The notes beneath the pieces were generated by a model. The model did no database searches, had not been told where the DNA came from, and saw nothing but the letters and a program-made list of their open reading frames with translations. The translations under genes were made by a program, and so were the position numbers. From contig NZ_PJRO01000001.1 in the NCBI RefSeq assembly GCF_002858745.1, forward strand, positions 310,001 to 374,000: 64,000 nt of DNA. The letters run 5' to 3'. The DNA is from Mesorhizobium loti (lineage in GTDB: Bacteria; Pseudomonadota; Alphaproteobacteria; Rhizobiales; Rhizobiaceae). Shown in pieces: positions 26,001 through 35,200 of the stretch. Numbering within the stretch: the stretch's first letter is position 1; each line of letters opens with the position of its first letter.

Positions 26001-26354
26001 ATGGTTGCTACGTCCAAACAAACGCATGCCAACGGAACGGACATCCAGGCAGCACTTGAAGGGCAACTTGCGGAACTGCGCCGCGATGTCGCAAAGCTCA
26101 ACAAGGCGGTAGCCGCACGCGGCACTGCGGCCTTCGATGACGCGCTGGACCACGCCGACGATACCTATCGAGCCGCGTCGGCAACCGCAGCAAAGGCCAT
26201 GCGCCATTTGCGCAGCCAGGCGCATTCGGTTTCGGAGACAGCAAGGGAAAATCCCCGAGCCACAACTGCCGTCATCGCGGTTGTCGGCGCATTGGCTCTG
26301 CTTGCCGGGATGGCTTTGGCCAGATCTCACAACGGCAGGGACGGCTACTGGTAG
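26001..26354 (+). CDS. DUF883-like (ElaB/YqjD) membrane-anchored protein
   Basis: A 117-residue tail-anchored protein. The N-terminal 80 residues are an amphipathic, coiled-coil-like helix (IQAALEGQLAELRRDVAKLNKAVA ... AASATAAKAMRHLRSQAHSVSETARENP), and one transmembrane segment near the C-terminus (TTAVIAVVGALALLAGMALA) is followed by a short basic tail. This layout is that of ElaB/YqjD, stress- and stationary-phase inner-membrane proteins that in E. coli can bind ribosomes. The EcfG promoter just upstream is direct support for a general-stress role. It is followed after 49 bases by a second small membrane protein gene, likely the same transcript. Confidence 0.87.
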   Translation: MVATSKQTHANGTDIQAALEGQLAELRRDVAKLNKAVAARGTAAFDDALDHADDTYRAASATAAKAMRHLRSQAHSVSETARENPRATTAVIAVVGALALLAGMALARSHNGRDGYW

Positions 26355-26403
26355 CCCACTCCAACGCTTTCCCGCCCAACGCTAACCGTGTGAGGAGATT
26401 GAT

Positions 26404-26571
26404 ATGGCTGCTTCCATGCTGATCAGCATCCTGATCACCTTCCTGGTGATCGTGCTCGTACTCTATCTTGTGCAACGGCTGCCGTTAGACGGCCGCATCC
26501 GACAAATCGTGCAGATCGTCGTGATTCTGATCGGTATCGTATCACTGCTCAAATATCTGGCGGTGTTCTAG
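26404..26571 (+). CDS. 55-residue small membrane protein
   Basis: A short protein with two hydrophobic helices (SMLISILITFLVIVLVLYLV and IVQIVVILIGIVSLLKYLAVF) joined by the polar turn QRLPLDGRIRQ. GAGGAG lies nine bases before the ATG at 26404. It resembles the small two-helix proteins annotated as Thivi_2564-like; function unknown. It probably shares the EcfG promoter of the DUF883-like gene upstream. Its two-helix layout and length equal those of another 55-residue protein at 34543-34710, though their sequences differ. Confidence 0.75.
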   Translation: MAASMLISILITFLVIVLVLYLVQRLPLDGRIRQIVQIVVILIGIVSLLKYLAVF

Positions 26572-26682
26572 CCTGCCGGCATTGACGATTGGCGTCTCAT
26601 TCAGCTGGAGGCGCCAACGTCGCAATAGAATACCGGCCCCGCTTCTTGGGGCTTTTTCTTTCTGGAAATTTGCAGAAGTAGC

Positions 26683-26756
26683 TGGAGCGGGTGAAGGGAA
26701 TCGAACCCTCGTATTCAGCTTGGAAGGCTGCTGCTCTACCATTGAGCTACACCCGC
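26683..26756 (-). tRNA. tRNA-Gly (TCC anticodon)
   Basis: A 74-base cloverleaf with encoded CCA: acceptor GCGGGTG, D arm GCTCAATGGTAGAGC, anticodon loop CTTCCAA with anticodon TCC, T arm GAGGGTTCGATTCCCTT. Paired with tRNA-Tyr upstream on the same strand. Confidence 0.97.
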
Positions 26757-26876
26757 TTCGCGTCCGCATCCATAGATGAGATGGCGGCGATCCGGAAGCC
26801 CGTTCCACAAGAAATTTGCCCGACTGAGCAAAGCAGCCGGGCTAGAGCTGCTCGACCATATTCGATGAAAAAGAAG

Positions 26877-26961
26877 TGGTGGGAGAAGTAGGACTCGAAC
26901 CTACGAAGGCGTAGCCAGCGGATTTACAGTCCGCCCCCTTTGCCGCTCGGGACATTCTCCC
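26877..26961 (-). tRNA. tRNA-Tyr (GTA anticodon)
   Basis: An 85-base class II tRNA with encoded CCA and a long variable arm. Acceptor GGGAGAA, anticodon loop CTGTAAA with anticodon GTA, T arm GTAGGTTCGAGTCCTAC. It precedes tRNA-Gly by 120 bases on the same strand. Confidence 0.97.
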
Positions 26962-27183
26962 TGAACCGTGACCTTCCCCTGTTACGGATCGGCCGGCCGG
27001 AAACCGGGTGCCTTATGGCGGTTGAGGTTCGGCCTGTCAACCACAGCCGGCAACCGCCAAGATGATTTTCTTCGTACAGGACAGCGTGGGCTTGAACTCG
27101 ATATCCGCAATCCTGTCGCGGCTAAGATGATACGCGGAGAATGCAGTGCCTCGCAGGCACCGCATGCAACGGCCTGAAGAGTG

Positions 27184-28496
27184 TCAGTTCATCACCGGAC
27201 GGCCGTCCTGGCGGTAGATTTCGCCGTCCTTCATGACGAAATCCACGGTCATTACCGCATTGATATCGGCCACGGGATCCGCCGGCAACGCGATGATGTC
27301 GGCACGCTTGCCAGCTCGATCACGCCTTGGTCTTCGACACCCAGCACCTCGGCGGCGGAAATCGTCGCAGCCTTCAGGGCCTCGGCCGACGGCATGCCGG
27401 CTTCAACGAGATAGATGAACTCGCGCGCATTGTCGCCATGCGGACCAACCCCCATGTCGGTGCCGAAGCCGATCTTCACGCCGGCCTTATAGGCCTTGCC
27501 CGCCGTCTGCTGAATCAGGGCGCCGATCTTTTCCGCCTTAACCCGCACGACTTCCGGAAAGTAGCCAGGGGTCCTGGCCTTGTCGGCCACGAAACGGCCG
27601 GCATAGATCGTCGGCACATACCAGGTGCCCTTTTCCTTCATCATCTCCATGATCTCGTCGGTCATGTAGGTGCCGTGCTCGATGCTGGTCACACCGGCCT
27701 CGACCGCACGCTTCATGCCTTCGGCGCCATGGGCGTGTGCGGCAACCTTGAAGCCGTAATCCTTCGCCGCCTCGACGATCGACTTGACTTCGTCGACCGT
27801 GAACTGCGGTGCATCGCCTGATTTGGCAACGGATAGCACGCCACCAGTGGCAGTGATCTTGATGACGTCGCTGCGGTCCTTGTAGCGCTGGCGCACCGCC
27901 TGGCGGGCATCCTCGACCGAATTGACAACGCCTTCGGTCGGGCCGGGCGGGCCGATCAGGTGCGACAGTTCGGAATTGTAGCCGTTGGTCGGGTCGGCAT
28001 GGCCGCCGGTGGTGGCGATGCTTTTGCCTGCCGCGAAGATACGCGGGCCGCGCACCAGCTTCTGGTTGATGGCGTCGCGCAGATGCGGTGCCACATCGCC
28101 GCCGAGATCGCGTACGCTGGTGAAACCGGCCTGCAGGGTTTTTTCTGCGTAGTGAACGCTGCGGAAGCCGAAATCGACGTCGTCGAGTCGGAACTCTTCC
28201 TCATAGCTTTTCGGATTGGACTGATCGGTGATGTGGACATGCAAATCGGTCCAGCCAGGCAGGCAGGTCCGTCCGCTCAGATCGACGACGACAGCGTCCT
28301 TCACCTCCGCTTTGCCAGGCAGCACCTCAGTGATCTTGCCATCGTGCACAACGATCGAGCGCGCGTCCAACATGGCGCCGGCGCGCGAATCAAACAGTTT
28401 GCCGCAATGCAGGACAGAAACTGTCTCGGCCGCTTGCGCGGCGGCAACGGAGACCGTCGTCAACGCCAGGGCCAACAATCCACGGTTCAAATACAC
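27184..28496 (-). CDS. Exported metal-dependent amidohydrolase, frameshifted near the 3' end
   Basis: COG1228-type amidohydrolase, predicted 437 residues once the frame is mended. GTG at 28496 follows GGGAGGA by six bases and starts a signal peptide (RGLLALALTTVSVAAAQAAE), so it is periplasmic. Metal ligands are visible: DLHVH, the candidate carboxylated Lys in VIKITATGG, AAHAHG, SIEHG and GTDMGV, which fits the dipeptidase/prolidase-like secreted members of the family. The unshifted frame ends in nonsense at 27252. After one extra base near 27313 the sequence continues as GKRADIIALPADPVADINAV ... DGRPVMN and stops at TGA 27184. As sequenced the last 43 residues are lost, including the final beta-sandwich part. 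Either sequence error or a recent pseudogene. Confidence 0.85.
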
Positions 28497-28732
28497 TATA
28501 GTCCTCCCAAGGAATGAAAGTCGCAGTGCCTCCCGCGAGGTCAAGGTAGCGGCGCCCTGTCGATGGACAAGCCGAAACGCTTGGGCCAAAGCGGTTTCTT
28601 CCCTCTCCACTCCTTGCAAGTCTGACTGACCGTGTGAGCGTTTCAAAAGAAAAGCTGGCCTGCCGGTTTACTTTTGGACACAGCCGCGACATCTGCAGTA
28701 AAACTGCGCTTGCGCAAAGCCGGAGCCACCCG

Positions 28733-29581
28733 ATGAGCGACGACACCAAGAAGGGAACGCCGAAGGACAGCCACTACGCGCGGCTGCGGCGTGCGCATCG
28801 CGAGGAAAAGACCGGCGGGGCTCCCGCTTTCCGGCCACGCCCGAAAATTGCTCCAGGCGAAGGCCCGGCAAATGGGCTGGTGCGGCTCTATGGGCTGCAT
28901 ACGGTGCGTGCAGCGCTCGACAATCCCGCCCGCCGCATCCGCTCCATGCTGGTCACACGCAACGCATTGGAGCGGCTCGACATTTCCGACATCGCCGCCC
29001 TCTCCTTCAAGGCCGAACTGGTCGAACCGCGCGACATCGACAAGTTGACCGGTTCAGATGCCGTGCATCAGGGTGTCCTGGTCGAGGCCGAACCGCTGAA
29101 ACCAAAGCGACTTGATGCGCTTGGCGACAGCAATCTGGTACTGGTGCTTGATCAGGTCACCGATCCGCACAATGTCGGTGCCATCCTGCGCTCGGCCGTC
29201 GCCTTCGGTGCCGGCGCGCTGATCACCACCGCGCGCCACAGCCCACAGGAAAGCGGAGTGCTGGCGAAATCGGCCTCCGGCGCGCTGGAGCATATCGACC
29301 ACATCGAGGTGAAGAACCTCGCCGAGGCACTGGGTGAACTGCATGAGGCCGGCTTCCAAACGATCGGCCTCGATTCGGATGGAGCGGCGGAGCTTGAGAA
29401 AACCTTCTCCGGCGAGAGGATTGCCCTGGTGCTCGGTGCTGAAGGAAAGGGCCTGCGGCAGAAAACACGCGAAACGGTGACGGCATTGGCCCGGCTCGAC
29501 ATGCCTGGGGCGATCCGCTCACTCAATGTCTCCAACGCTGCCGCGGTGGCGCTTTACGCCGTGCGCCGCTTCCTCGGCTGA
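28733..29581 (+). CDS. rlmB: 23S rRNA 2'-O-methyltransferase RlmB
   Basis: A 282-residue SPOUT methyltransferase. It has an N-terminal substrate-binding domain (LYGLHTVRAALDNPARRIRSML ... HQGVLVEAEPL) and the knotted catalytic domain with LDQVTDPHNVGAILRSA (motif 1), LVLGAEGKGLRQ (motif 2) and IRSLNVSNAAAVALYA (motif 3). It methylates G2251 of 23S rRNA in E. coli. The ATG at 28733 follows GGAG; the open frame extends 33 codons upstream without support. A basic Lys/Arg-rich extension precedes the domain, common in rhizobial members. Divergent from the amidohydrolase. Confidence 0.94.
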   Translation: MSDDTKKGTPKDSHYARLRRAHREEKTGGAPAFRPRPKIAPGEGPANGLVRLYGLHTVRAALDNPARRIRSMLVTRNALERLDISDIAALSFKAELVEPRDIDKLTGSDAVHQGVLVEAEPLKPKRLDALGDSNLVLVLDQVTDPHNVGAILRSAVAFGAGALITTARHSPQESGVLAKSASGALEHIDHIEVKNLAEALGELHEAGFQTIGLDSDGAAELEKTFSGERIALVLGAEGKGLRQKTRETVTALARLDMPGAIRSLNVSNAAAVALYAVRRFLG

Positions 29582-29908
29582 TAGAGCAAAAAAGATGCCC
29601 TCGCGTTGGGACCGAGGGCAAGGGCTTGCGCCTGAATGTGAGACCTTCGTTCAAACGTCAACGCTGAGCATCCGCCGAACCGGTTCATGATGGATCGATC
29701 CACCTCGCCGTGACGCGAGACTTCGACGAGGTGGATCTGAAGGCGGTCCGCCGCTCCCAGGTGAACCGCAATCAGGAACCTTCCCCTTCCGCGTTCCGCC
29801 AAGCGTCGTCTCCTCCTTGGGCACACCAGTGCTGGATGACACTTCAAAGCGGGCTCAAAAAGGGTGCATTCAAAGAATGCGCCTTGGGACAGGTTCCCTG
29901 AAGATTGG
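29582..29908. other. Convergent intergenic interval with inverted repeat
   Basis: 327 bases between rlmB (plus) and glxR (minus). Besides the terminator at 29589-29619 it holds an 11-bp inverted repeat, GATCCACCTCG at 29697-29707 and CGAGGTGGATC at 29727-29737. No gene is supported. Confidence 0.5.
29589..29619 (-). terminator. Terminator for the gcl-hyi-glxR operon
   Basis: Minus-strand stem GCCCTCG / CGAGGGC (29613-29619 with 29597-29603) followed by ATC and six U. It is about 290 bases beyond glxR and convergent with rlmB. Confidence 0.65.
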
Positions 29909-30793
29909 TCAGGCCACAGGGTGCCCGGCCATCAGCTCCAGCGCCTTGACCACGCCGGAGTGATCGTCCTTGGCGCCGCCATTGGCTGCACAGGTGTTGA
30001 AAAGCTGCTGCGTGGTCGAGGTATTGGGCAGAGCAACGCCCAATGACTTGGCGCCTTCAAGCGCCAGATTCAGATCTTTCTGGTGCAGCTCGATGCGGAA
30101 GCCAGGCGCGAAGGTGCGCTTGATCATGCGTTCGCCATGGACCTCCAGAATGCGAGAATTGGCAAGGCCACCCATCAGCGCCTGGCGCACCTTGGCCGGA
30201 TCGGCACCTGCCTTCGAAGCAAACACCAGTGCTTCGGCAACGGCTTCGATGGTGAGCGCGACGATGATCTGGTTGGCCACCTTGGCGGTCTGCCCGGAGC
30301 CATTCGGGCCGACAAGGGTGATATTCTTGCCAAGCTTGTCGAAGATCGGTTTGGCGCGGTCGAACGAAGCCTCCTCGCCGCCGACCATGATGGCAAGTGA
30401 TGCTGCCTTTGCGCCGACCTCGCCGCCCGAAACCGGAGCGTCGAGATAATCCGCACCGGTCTTGTTGACCTTGGCGGCGAACTCCTTGGTGAAGATCGGC
30501 GAAATCGAGCTCATGTCGATGACAAGCTTGCCTTTCGACAAGCCTTCGGCCACGCCCTTGGCGCCAAACAGAACCTCTTCGACCTGCGGGGTATCCGGAA
30601 CCATCAGGATGATGATGTCGGCGGCACGCGCCACCGCATCATTGCCGGTCACGACCTTGATGCCCTTGGCGGAAAGCTCCGGCGCAGGCTTCGCGAAATG
30701 GTCCGTGGTGACCACTTCGTAGCCGGCGTCGAGCAGATGCCCCGCCATCGGGGTACCCATGATACCCAGGCCGATGAAACCGATCTTTTCCAT
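29909..30793 (-). CDS. glxR: 2-hydroxy-3-oxopropionate (tartronate semialdehyde) reductase
   Basis: A 294-residue beta-hydroxyacid dehydrogenase. Rossmann motif GFIGLGIMGTPMAGHLL at the N-terminus, substrate motif DAPVSGGEVGAKAASL, catalytic Lys in SGQTAKVANQI and the C-terminal helix domain KDLNLALEGAKSLG. It reduces tartronate semialdehyde to D-glycerate, the last step of the glyoxylate pathway made by gcl and hyi just upstream. AAGGAT precedes the ATG; an open frame extends far upstream in this frame but lies inside hyi and is not real. Third gene of the operon. Confidence 0.93.
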   Translation of the reverse strand: MEKIGFIGLGIMGTPMAGHLLDAGYEVVTTDHFAKPAPELSAKGIKVVTGNDAVARAADIIILMVPDTPQVEEVLFGAKGVAEGLSKGKLVIDMSSISPIFTKEFAAKVNKTGADYLDAPVSGGEVGAKAASLAIMVGGEEASFDRAKPIFDKLGKNITLVGPNGSGQTAKVANQIIVALTIEAVAEALVFASKAGADPAKVRQALMGGLANSRILEVHGERMIKRTFAPGFRIELHQKDLNLALEGAKSLGVALPNTSTTQQLFNTCAANGGAKDDHSGVVKALELMAGHPVA

Positions 30794-30876
30794 TGCAATT
30801 ATCCTTTTCGATGTCGGTCGTCCTCTCGCCCTTCGGCTCACGCCGCTGAGACGAGATCGTACTGTGAAGGAGACGA

Positions 30877-31674
30877 TCAGGCCGCTGCGCTGCCTTTGCC
30901 CGTCAGAGCCTGGAACCAGCCCAGACCTGCCTCGGTGCCGGCCTTCGGCTTGTATTCGGCGCCGATCCAGCCCGGATAACCGATGCGGTCGATATGCTCG
31001 TAGAGGAACGGATAGTTGATCTCGCCCGTCCCCGGTTCGTTGCGTCCGGGATTGTCCGCAAGCTGGATATGCGCGATGCGGCTGAGATTGGCCTCGATGG
31101 TACGGGCGAGATCCCCCTCCATGACCTGCATGTGGTAGATGTCGTACTGCAGATAGAGATTCTTCGAACCGACGCGCTCGAGGATGCCAAGCGCCTGCTT
31201 GGTGTTGGTGAGGAAGAAGCCCGGGATGTCGCGGGTGTTGATCGGCTCGATCAACAGCTTGATGCCGGCCTGCTCCAGTTTTTCTGCGGCGAAGCCCAAG
31301 TTTTCGACCAGAACATTCTCCAACGCCTGGGGCGACACGCCGGCCGGCGTGATACCGGCCAGGCAATTGACCTGATCACAACCCAGCGCATGGGCATAGG
31401 TGATGGCCTTGGCAACGCCCTGGCGGAACTCGTGGATACGGTCCGGCAGCACAGCAATGCCGCGCTCCCCCTTGCCCCAGTCGCCAACCGGCAGGTTGAA
31501 CAGGACCTGCGTCAGGCCGTTCTTCTTCAATCGGGCAGCGACCACCTCGGGGGCGTGATCGTAAGGGCCGATATATTCGACCCCCTTGAACCCGGCGCGC
31601 GCGGCTGCGTCGAAGCGATCAAGGAATTCATGCTCGTTGAAGAGCATCGAAAGATTAGCTGAAAACCGTGGCAT
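30877..31674 (-). CDS. hyi: Hydroxypyruvate isomerase
   Basis: A 265-residue TIM-barrel sugar isomerase (AP endonuclease family 2 fold). Start MPRFSANLSMLFNEHEFLDRFDAAARAGF; conserved EPINTRDIPGFFLTNTKQA and QYDIYHMQVMEGD carry the metal-binding Glu and Asp residues. It interconverts hydroxypyruvate and tartronate semialdehyde. It lies between gcl and glxR, with short gaps, so all three are one operon. Confidence 0.93.
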   Translation of the reverse strand: MPRFSANLSMLFNEHEFLDRFDAAARAGFKGVEYIGPYDHAPEVVAARLKKNGLTQVLFNLPVGDWGKGERGIAVLPDRIHEFRQGVAKAITYAHALGCDQVNCLAGITPAGVSPQALENVLVENLGFAAEKLEQAGIKLLIEPINTRDIPGFFLTNTKQALGILERVGSKNLYLQYDIYHMQVMEGDLARTIEANLSRIAHIQLADNPGRNEPGTGEINYPFLYEHIDRIGYPGWIGAEYKPKAGTEAGLGWFQALTGKGSAAA

Positions 31675-31719
31675 AGCGGAACTTTCTTGGAAATTGAGTC
31701 AACGACTTCAGGAACAGAT

Positions 31720-33501
31720 TCAATCGAGCAGCACGATCGCGGTGGGCGCGTCTTCGTTCTTCTCGGCCAGTTCCTCGAACTCGGTGATGTTGTTGATCTC
31801 GGTGCCCATGGAGATGTTCGTGACACGCTCCAGGATGAATTCCAGCACGACTGGAACCTGATGCTCCTTCATCAGCCGTTCGGCCTCCTTGAAGGCACCT
31901 GCGAACTCTTCCGGCTTGCGGACACGAACCGCCTTGCAGCCCATCGCCTCAGCGACCGCGACGTGGTCGACGCCGTAGCCGGCATCAGGATCATCCTTCC
32001 TGTTCTGGTTTTCGAAGGCAAGGCTGACCTCGTAGTCCATCTGGAAGCCGCGCTGCGCCTGGCGGATCAGACCGAGATAAGCGTTGTTCACGACGACGTG
32101 GATGTAGGGCAGCTTGTGCTGGGCGCCGACTGCCAGTTCCTCAATCATGAACTGGAAATCATAGTCACCCGACAACGCGACGATATAGGCGTCCGGATTG
32201 GAGGCACGGACACCGATTGCCGCCGGCAACGTCCAGCCAAGCGGGCCGGCCTGGCCGCAATTGATCCAGTTGCGTGGCTTGTAGACGTGCAGGAACTGCG
32301 CGCCTGCGATCTGGCTGAGCCCGATCGTGGTGACATAGGTGGTGTCGCGCGGGAACGCCTTGTTCATCTCCTCGTAGACGCGCTGCGGCTTCAGCGGCAC
32401 CTGGTCGAAATGGGTCTTGCGCTTCAGCGACTTCTTGCGCTTCTGGCAATCCTTCGCCCAGTTGGACCAGTCGCGCAGCTTGCCGGCCGTCTTCCACTCG
32501 GTAGCGACGTCGAGCAACACCTTCAGCGCGGCGCCTGCATCGGAGACCAGACCGAGATCCGGCGCGAAGACGCGGCCGATCTGGGTCGGTTCGATATCGA
32601 TGTGAATGAACTTCTTGCCCTTGGTGTAGACATCGACCGAGCCGGTGTGGCGATTGGCCCAGCGATTGCCGATACCGAAGACGAAGTCGGCTTCCAGCAT
32701 GGTCGCGTTGCCGTAGCGGTGAGAGGTCTGCAGGCCACACATGCCAGCCATCAGGGCGTGATCGTCCGGGATCGCTCCCCAGCCCATCAGCGTCGGTATG
32801 ACCGGAACGCCGGTAATCTCGGCAAATTCGATGAGCAGATCGGATGCATCGGCGTTGATGATACCACCCCCGGCAACGATCAGCGGCTTTTCGGCCTGAT
32901 TGAGCATGGCCAACGCCTTTTCCGCCTGGTTGCGGCTCAGCGCGGGCTTGGCCAGAGGCAGCGGCTCGTAGGCGTCGATGTCGAATTCGATCTCCGCGAG
33001 CTGAACGTCGATCGGCAGATCGACCAGAACCGGGCCCGGTCGGCCCGAACGCATCAGGTAGAAAGCCTTCTGCAGCGTCATTGGAACCAGATAGGGCTCC
33101 ATGACGGTAACTGCCCACTTGGCGACCGGGCCAGCGATCGCAGCGATGTCGACTGCCTGGAAGTCTTCCTTGGTAAGGCGCGCACGCGGCGCCTGACCGG
33201 TGATGCACAGGATCGGGATCGAATCCGCGGCTGCCGAGTAGAGACCGGTGATCATGTCTGTGCCGGCCGGGCCGGAAGTGCCGATGCAAAGGCCGATATT
33301 GCCAGCCCTGGCGCGGGTATAGCCTTCCGCCATATGGGAGGCACCCTCGACGTGGCGGGCAAGCACATGGCGGATGGTGCCACGCGCCTTCAGCGCCGAA
33401 TAGAATGGGTTGATGGCAGCACCCGGCACGCCGAAGCCGCACTTGATCCCCTCTTTCTCGAGAACGAGAACCGCCGCATCGACTGCGCGCATCCTGGCCA
33501 T
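31720..33501 (-). CDS. gcl: Glyoxylate carboligase
   Basis: A 593-residue thiamine-diphosphate enzyme, exactly the length I recall for E. coli Gcl. It joins two glyoxylate molecules to tartronate semialdehyde plus CO2. The start at 33501 ([18 protein letters not shown]) follows GGAGGG; an ATG five codons earlier would use its own Shine-Dalgarno. In [17 protein letters not shown] the position of the usual catalytic Glu is Val51, the known Gcl hallmark that makes it unlike other ThDP enzymes. The ThDP Mg motif [18 protein letters not shown]... is at the C-terminal side. First gene of the operon, reading away from an AT-rich operator region and the IclR gene. Confidence 0.95.
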   Translation of the reverse strand: MARMRAVDAAVLVLEKEGIKCGFGVPGAAINPFYSALKARGTIRHVLARHVEGASHMAEGYTRARAGNIGLCIGTSGPAGTDMITGLYSAAADSIPILCITGQAPRARLTKEDFQAVDIAAIAGPVAKWAVTVMEPYLVPMTLQKAFYLMRSGRPGPVLVDLPIDVQLAEIEFDIDAYEPLPLAKPALSRNQAEKALAMLNQAEKPLIVAGGGIINADASDLLIEFAEITGVPVIPTLMGWGAIPDDHALMAGMCGLQTSHRYGNATMLEADFVFGIGNRWANRHTGSVDVYTKGKKFIHIDIEPTQIGRVFAPDLGLVSDAGAALKVLLDVATEWKTAGKLRDWSNWAKDCQKRKKSLKRKTHFDQVPLKPQRVYEEMNKAFPRDTTYVTTIGLSQIAGAQFLHVYKPRNWINCGQAGPLGWTLPAAIGVRASNPDAYIVALSGDYDFQFMIEELAVGAQHKLPYIHVVVNNAYLGLIRQAQRGFQMDYEVSLAFENQNRKDDPDAGYGVDHVAVAEAMGCKAVRVRKPEEFAGAFKEAERLMKEHQVPVVLEFILERVTNISMGTEINNITEFEELAEKNEDAPTAIVLLD

Positions 33502-33568
33502 ATCTGAGCCCTCCAAAACGGTGATGTTCGAATGACTGGACTCTGCCAGTGGGTCCCGTATTTTTCAA

Positions 33569-33670
33569 TTTTTCCAAAATAATTTTTCATTATTTAAATT
33601 TACGACTTACCTTCTGATTTGAAAAAGAATTTCGTTTTCCAAGAATTGCGGTGCGAATAATTTGGAAAAT
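33569..33670. promoter_or_regulatory. AT-rich divergent control region with TTTTCCAA sites
   Basis: The 210 bases between gcl and the IclR gene are much more AT-rich than the surroundings. Three copies of an 8-base element occur: TTTTCCAA at 33570-33577 and 33635-33642, and the inverse TTGGAAAA at 33662-33669. The first and third, with their flanks, form a nearly perfect inverted pair (TTTTCCAAAATAAT against AATAATTTGGAAAA). Probably operators of the IclR-type regulator, as TTGGAAA-type half-sites are usual for that family. Confidence 0.6.
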
Positions 33671-33711
33671 TTTTTTATTGCTGACTCGCCGATTTTGAAG
33701 ACAATGCGGGC

Positions 33712-34533
33712 ATGGAACAGACGGAAAAACGCCAGCGCGGGCGTCCCCGCGCCTTCAATGCTCCCGCAGACGCAGCCCAGGTGCAGTCACTGGACCGCGC
33801 ACTGCGCATCCTTGCCATTGTTGCGGAAGGCAGCGGCCTCTCGCTCTCCGAGATTGCCAACGCATCCGGTATCGCCGCATCGACCGCCTACCGCATGCTG
33901 ACGACGCTCGAAACGCACGGCATGGTCGAGTTCGACAAGACTGACCAGCTTTGGTCGATCGGCGTTGAAACCTATCGCATGGGTGCCGCATTCCTGCGCC
34001 GCCGCAAGCTTGTGGACCGTGCCCGTATTGTCATGCAGGAGCTGATGGAAAAAACTGGTGAGACTGCAAATCTCGGTCTGGCCGAGGACGATTGTGTCGT
34101 CTTCGTCAGCCAGGTCGAGACACATCAGGCGATCCGCGCCTTCTTCCGGCCAGGCACGCGCAGTCCATTTCATGCCTCCGGCATCGGCAAGGCGGTGCTG
34201 GCACATCTTGATGGCGACCGGGTCGCCGCCATCAGCCGCAAGGCCGGGCTCGAAGCCTTTACCGGGAAGACGCTGGCCTCCCTGCCTGCTCTGGCGCTCA
34301 ATTTGAAAGATGTCCGTGAACGAGGCTGGTCTGTCGACGACGAAGAACGCAATCTCGGAATGCGCTGTGTTGCAGCCGCCATTTTCAACGAGTTTGGCGA
34401 GCCGATTGGCGGTGTTTCGGTGTCAGGCCCGACGGCACGGGTAACACCTGAACGCCTGGCCGAGATCGGACCGCTGGTGCGGGACGCTGCGCTGGAGATC
34501 ACCAAGATGATCGGGGGCACTACGAAACGCTGA
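33712..34533 (+). CDS. IclR-family regulator of the glyoxylate operon
   Basis: A 273-residue regulator. The N-terminal winged helix (VQSLDRALRILAIVAEGSGLSLSEIANASGIAASTAYRMLTTLETHGMVEF) is followed by the IclR effector domain (ETANLGLAEDDCVVFVSQVETHQAIRAFFRPG ... HASGIGKAVLAHL ... DDEERNLGMRCVAAAIFNEFGEPIGGVSVSGP). It resembles BhcR/AllR-type members that sense glyoxylate. It is divergent from gcl-hyi-glxR across an AT-rich region with repeated TTTTCCAA sites, so it most likely controls that operon and its own gene. Confidence 0.9.
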   Translation: MEQTEKRQRGRPRAFNAPADAAQVQSLDRALRILAIVAEGSGLSLSEIANASGIAASTAYRMLTTLETHGMVEFDKTDQLWSIGVETYRMGAAFLRRRKLVDRARIVMQELMEKTGETANLGLAEDDCVVFVSQVETHQAIRAFFRPGTRSPFHASGIGKAVLAHLDGDRVAAISRKAGLEAFTGKTLASLPALALNLKDVRERGWSVDDEERNLGMRCVAAAIFNEFGEPIGGVSVSGPTARVTPERLAEIGPLVRDAALEITKMIGGTTKR

Positions 34534-34542
34534 GCGCTGCAA

Positions 34543-34710
34543 TCAGCCCAGGCCGGTAACATGGCGCAGCCAGAAAGCCAGCACGATAAAGCCGATGACG
34601 AAGCTGACACCGGTCCAGTCGACGTTGGCGCCCCTGAGCGTACGCAGCAGCTTCACCGCCAGCACCCAGACGACGAGCACGATCAAACCGACAGCTGCGA
34701 TTCGGATCAT
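34543..34710 (-). CDS. 55-residue small membrane protein
   Basis: Read by eye from the sequence: MIRIAAVGLIVLVVWVLAVKLLRTLRGANVDWTGV... with two hydrophobic helices and a short basic/polar turn (KLLRTLRGANVDW). GGGGATTG lies upstream of the ATG at 34710. It ends just after the IclR gene, convergent with it. Function unknown. Composition and length are typical of small single-gene rhizobial membrane proteins. Confidence 0.55.
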   Translation of the reverse strand: MIRIAAVGLIVLVVWVLAVKLLRTLRGANVDWTGVSFVIGFIVLAFWLRHVTGLG

Positions 34711-34872
34711 GGACAATCCCCATCAGCATGCCCACAGGGCTCTTGCAGGGATATATAAGTGCGAAACTGCTTGATTTCACGCCCTATGCAAGGCGGGACA
34801 GTCCACCTCCGGTGACGGCGTTGCCGACAATTGTCTTTACTGGCGCGGCAAATATGCTAACCGGTGCGCCAT

Positions 34873-34948
34873 GCCCTTGTAGCTCAGCTGGTAGAGCAGC
34901 GGTTTTGTAAACCGAAGGTCGCGGGTTCGATTCCTGCCGGGGGCACCA
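34873..34948 (+). tRNA. tRNA-Thr (TGT anticodon)
   Basis: A 76-base cloverleaf with encoded CCA: acceptor GCCCTTG, D arm GCTCAGCTGGTAGAGC, anticodon loop TTTGTAA with anticodon TGT, T arm GCGGGTTCGATTCCTGC. The first pair of the anticodon stem (27-43) is G-A, and the acceptor has two G-U wobbles; otherwise regular. Confidence 0.95.
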
Positions 34949-35053
34949 GTTCTTCCATCTCACGCAAATTCGCTCCGCTTGCGGCTCCGATGGGGCGGCC
35001 AGACCGGCCGATGGCAGTTGTCCTTGCTAACCCTTGGAATTCGCCCTCTCTCA

Positions 35054-35200
35054 TCAGCGTTTGCTCAGGCACGGCATCAGCACGCCCGTACATTTCGACG
35101 ACACGACCGGCTGGTTCATCTGGTCGGATGCCCGCACCACGATGGAGAACATCACGGCGAACGAACCGAGCATCAGGAAAAGGATCATCAGGCGTGACAT
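35054..35200 (-). CDS. Candidate 48-residue membrane/exported peptide
   Basis: MSRLMILFLMLGSFAVMFSIVV forms one hydrophobic helix, followed by a polar tail with two cysteines in KCTGVLMPCLSKR. The upstream sequence lacks a clear Shine-Dalgarno, and an in-frame ATG further up (35266) also exists. It lies just after tRNA-Thr on the opposite strand. Support is limited to the plausible signal/anchor and the Cys pair; it may be a small lipoprotein-like or secreted peptide, or chance. Confidence 0.45.
   Translation of the reverse strand: MSRLMILFLMLGSFAVMFSIVVRASDQMNQPVVSSKCTGVLMPCLSKR

Noticed and set aside
30794..31366. Long N-terminal extension of the glxR frame
   Set aside because: It overlaps hyi in another frame and reads as random Arg/Gly-rich sequence. 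GlxR begins normally at MEKIGFIGLG with AAGGAT upstream.
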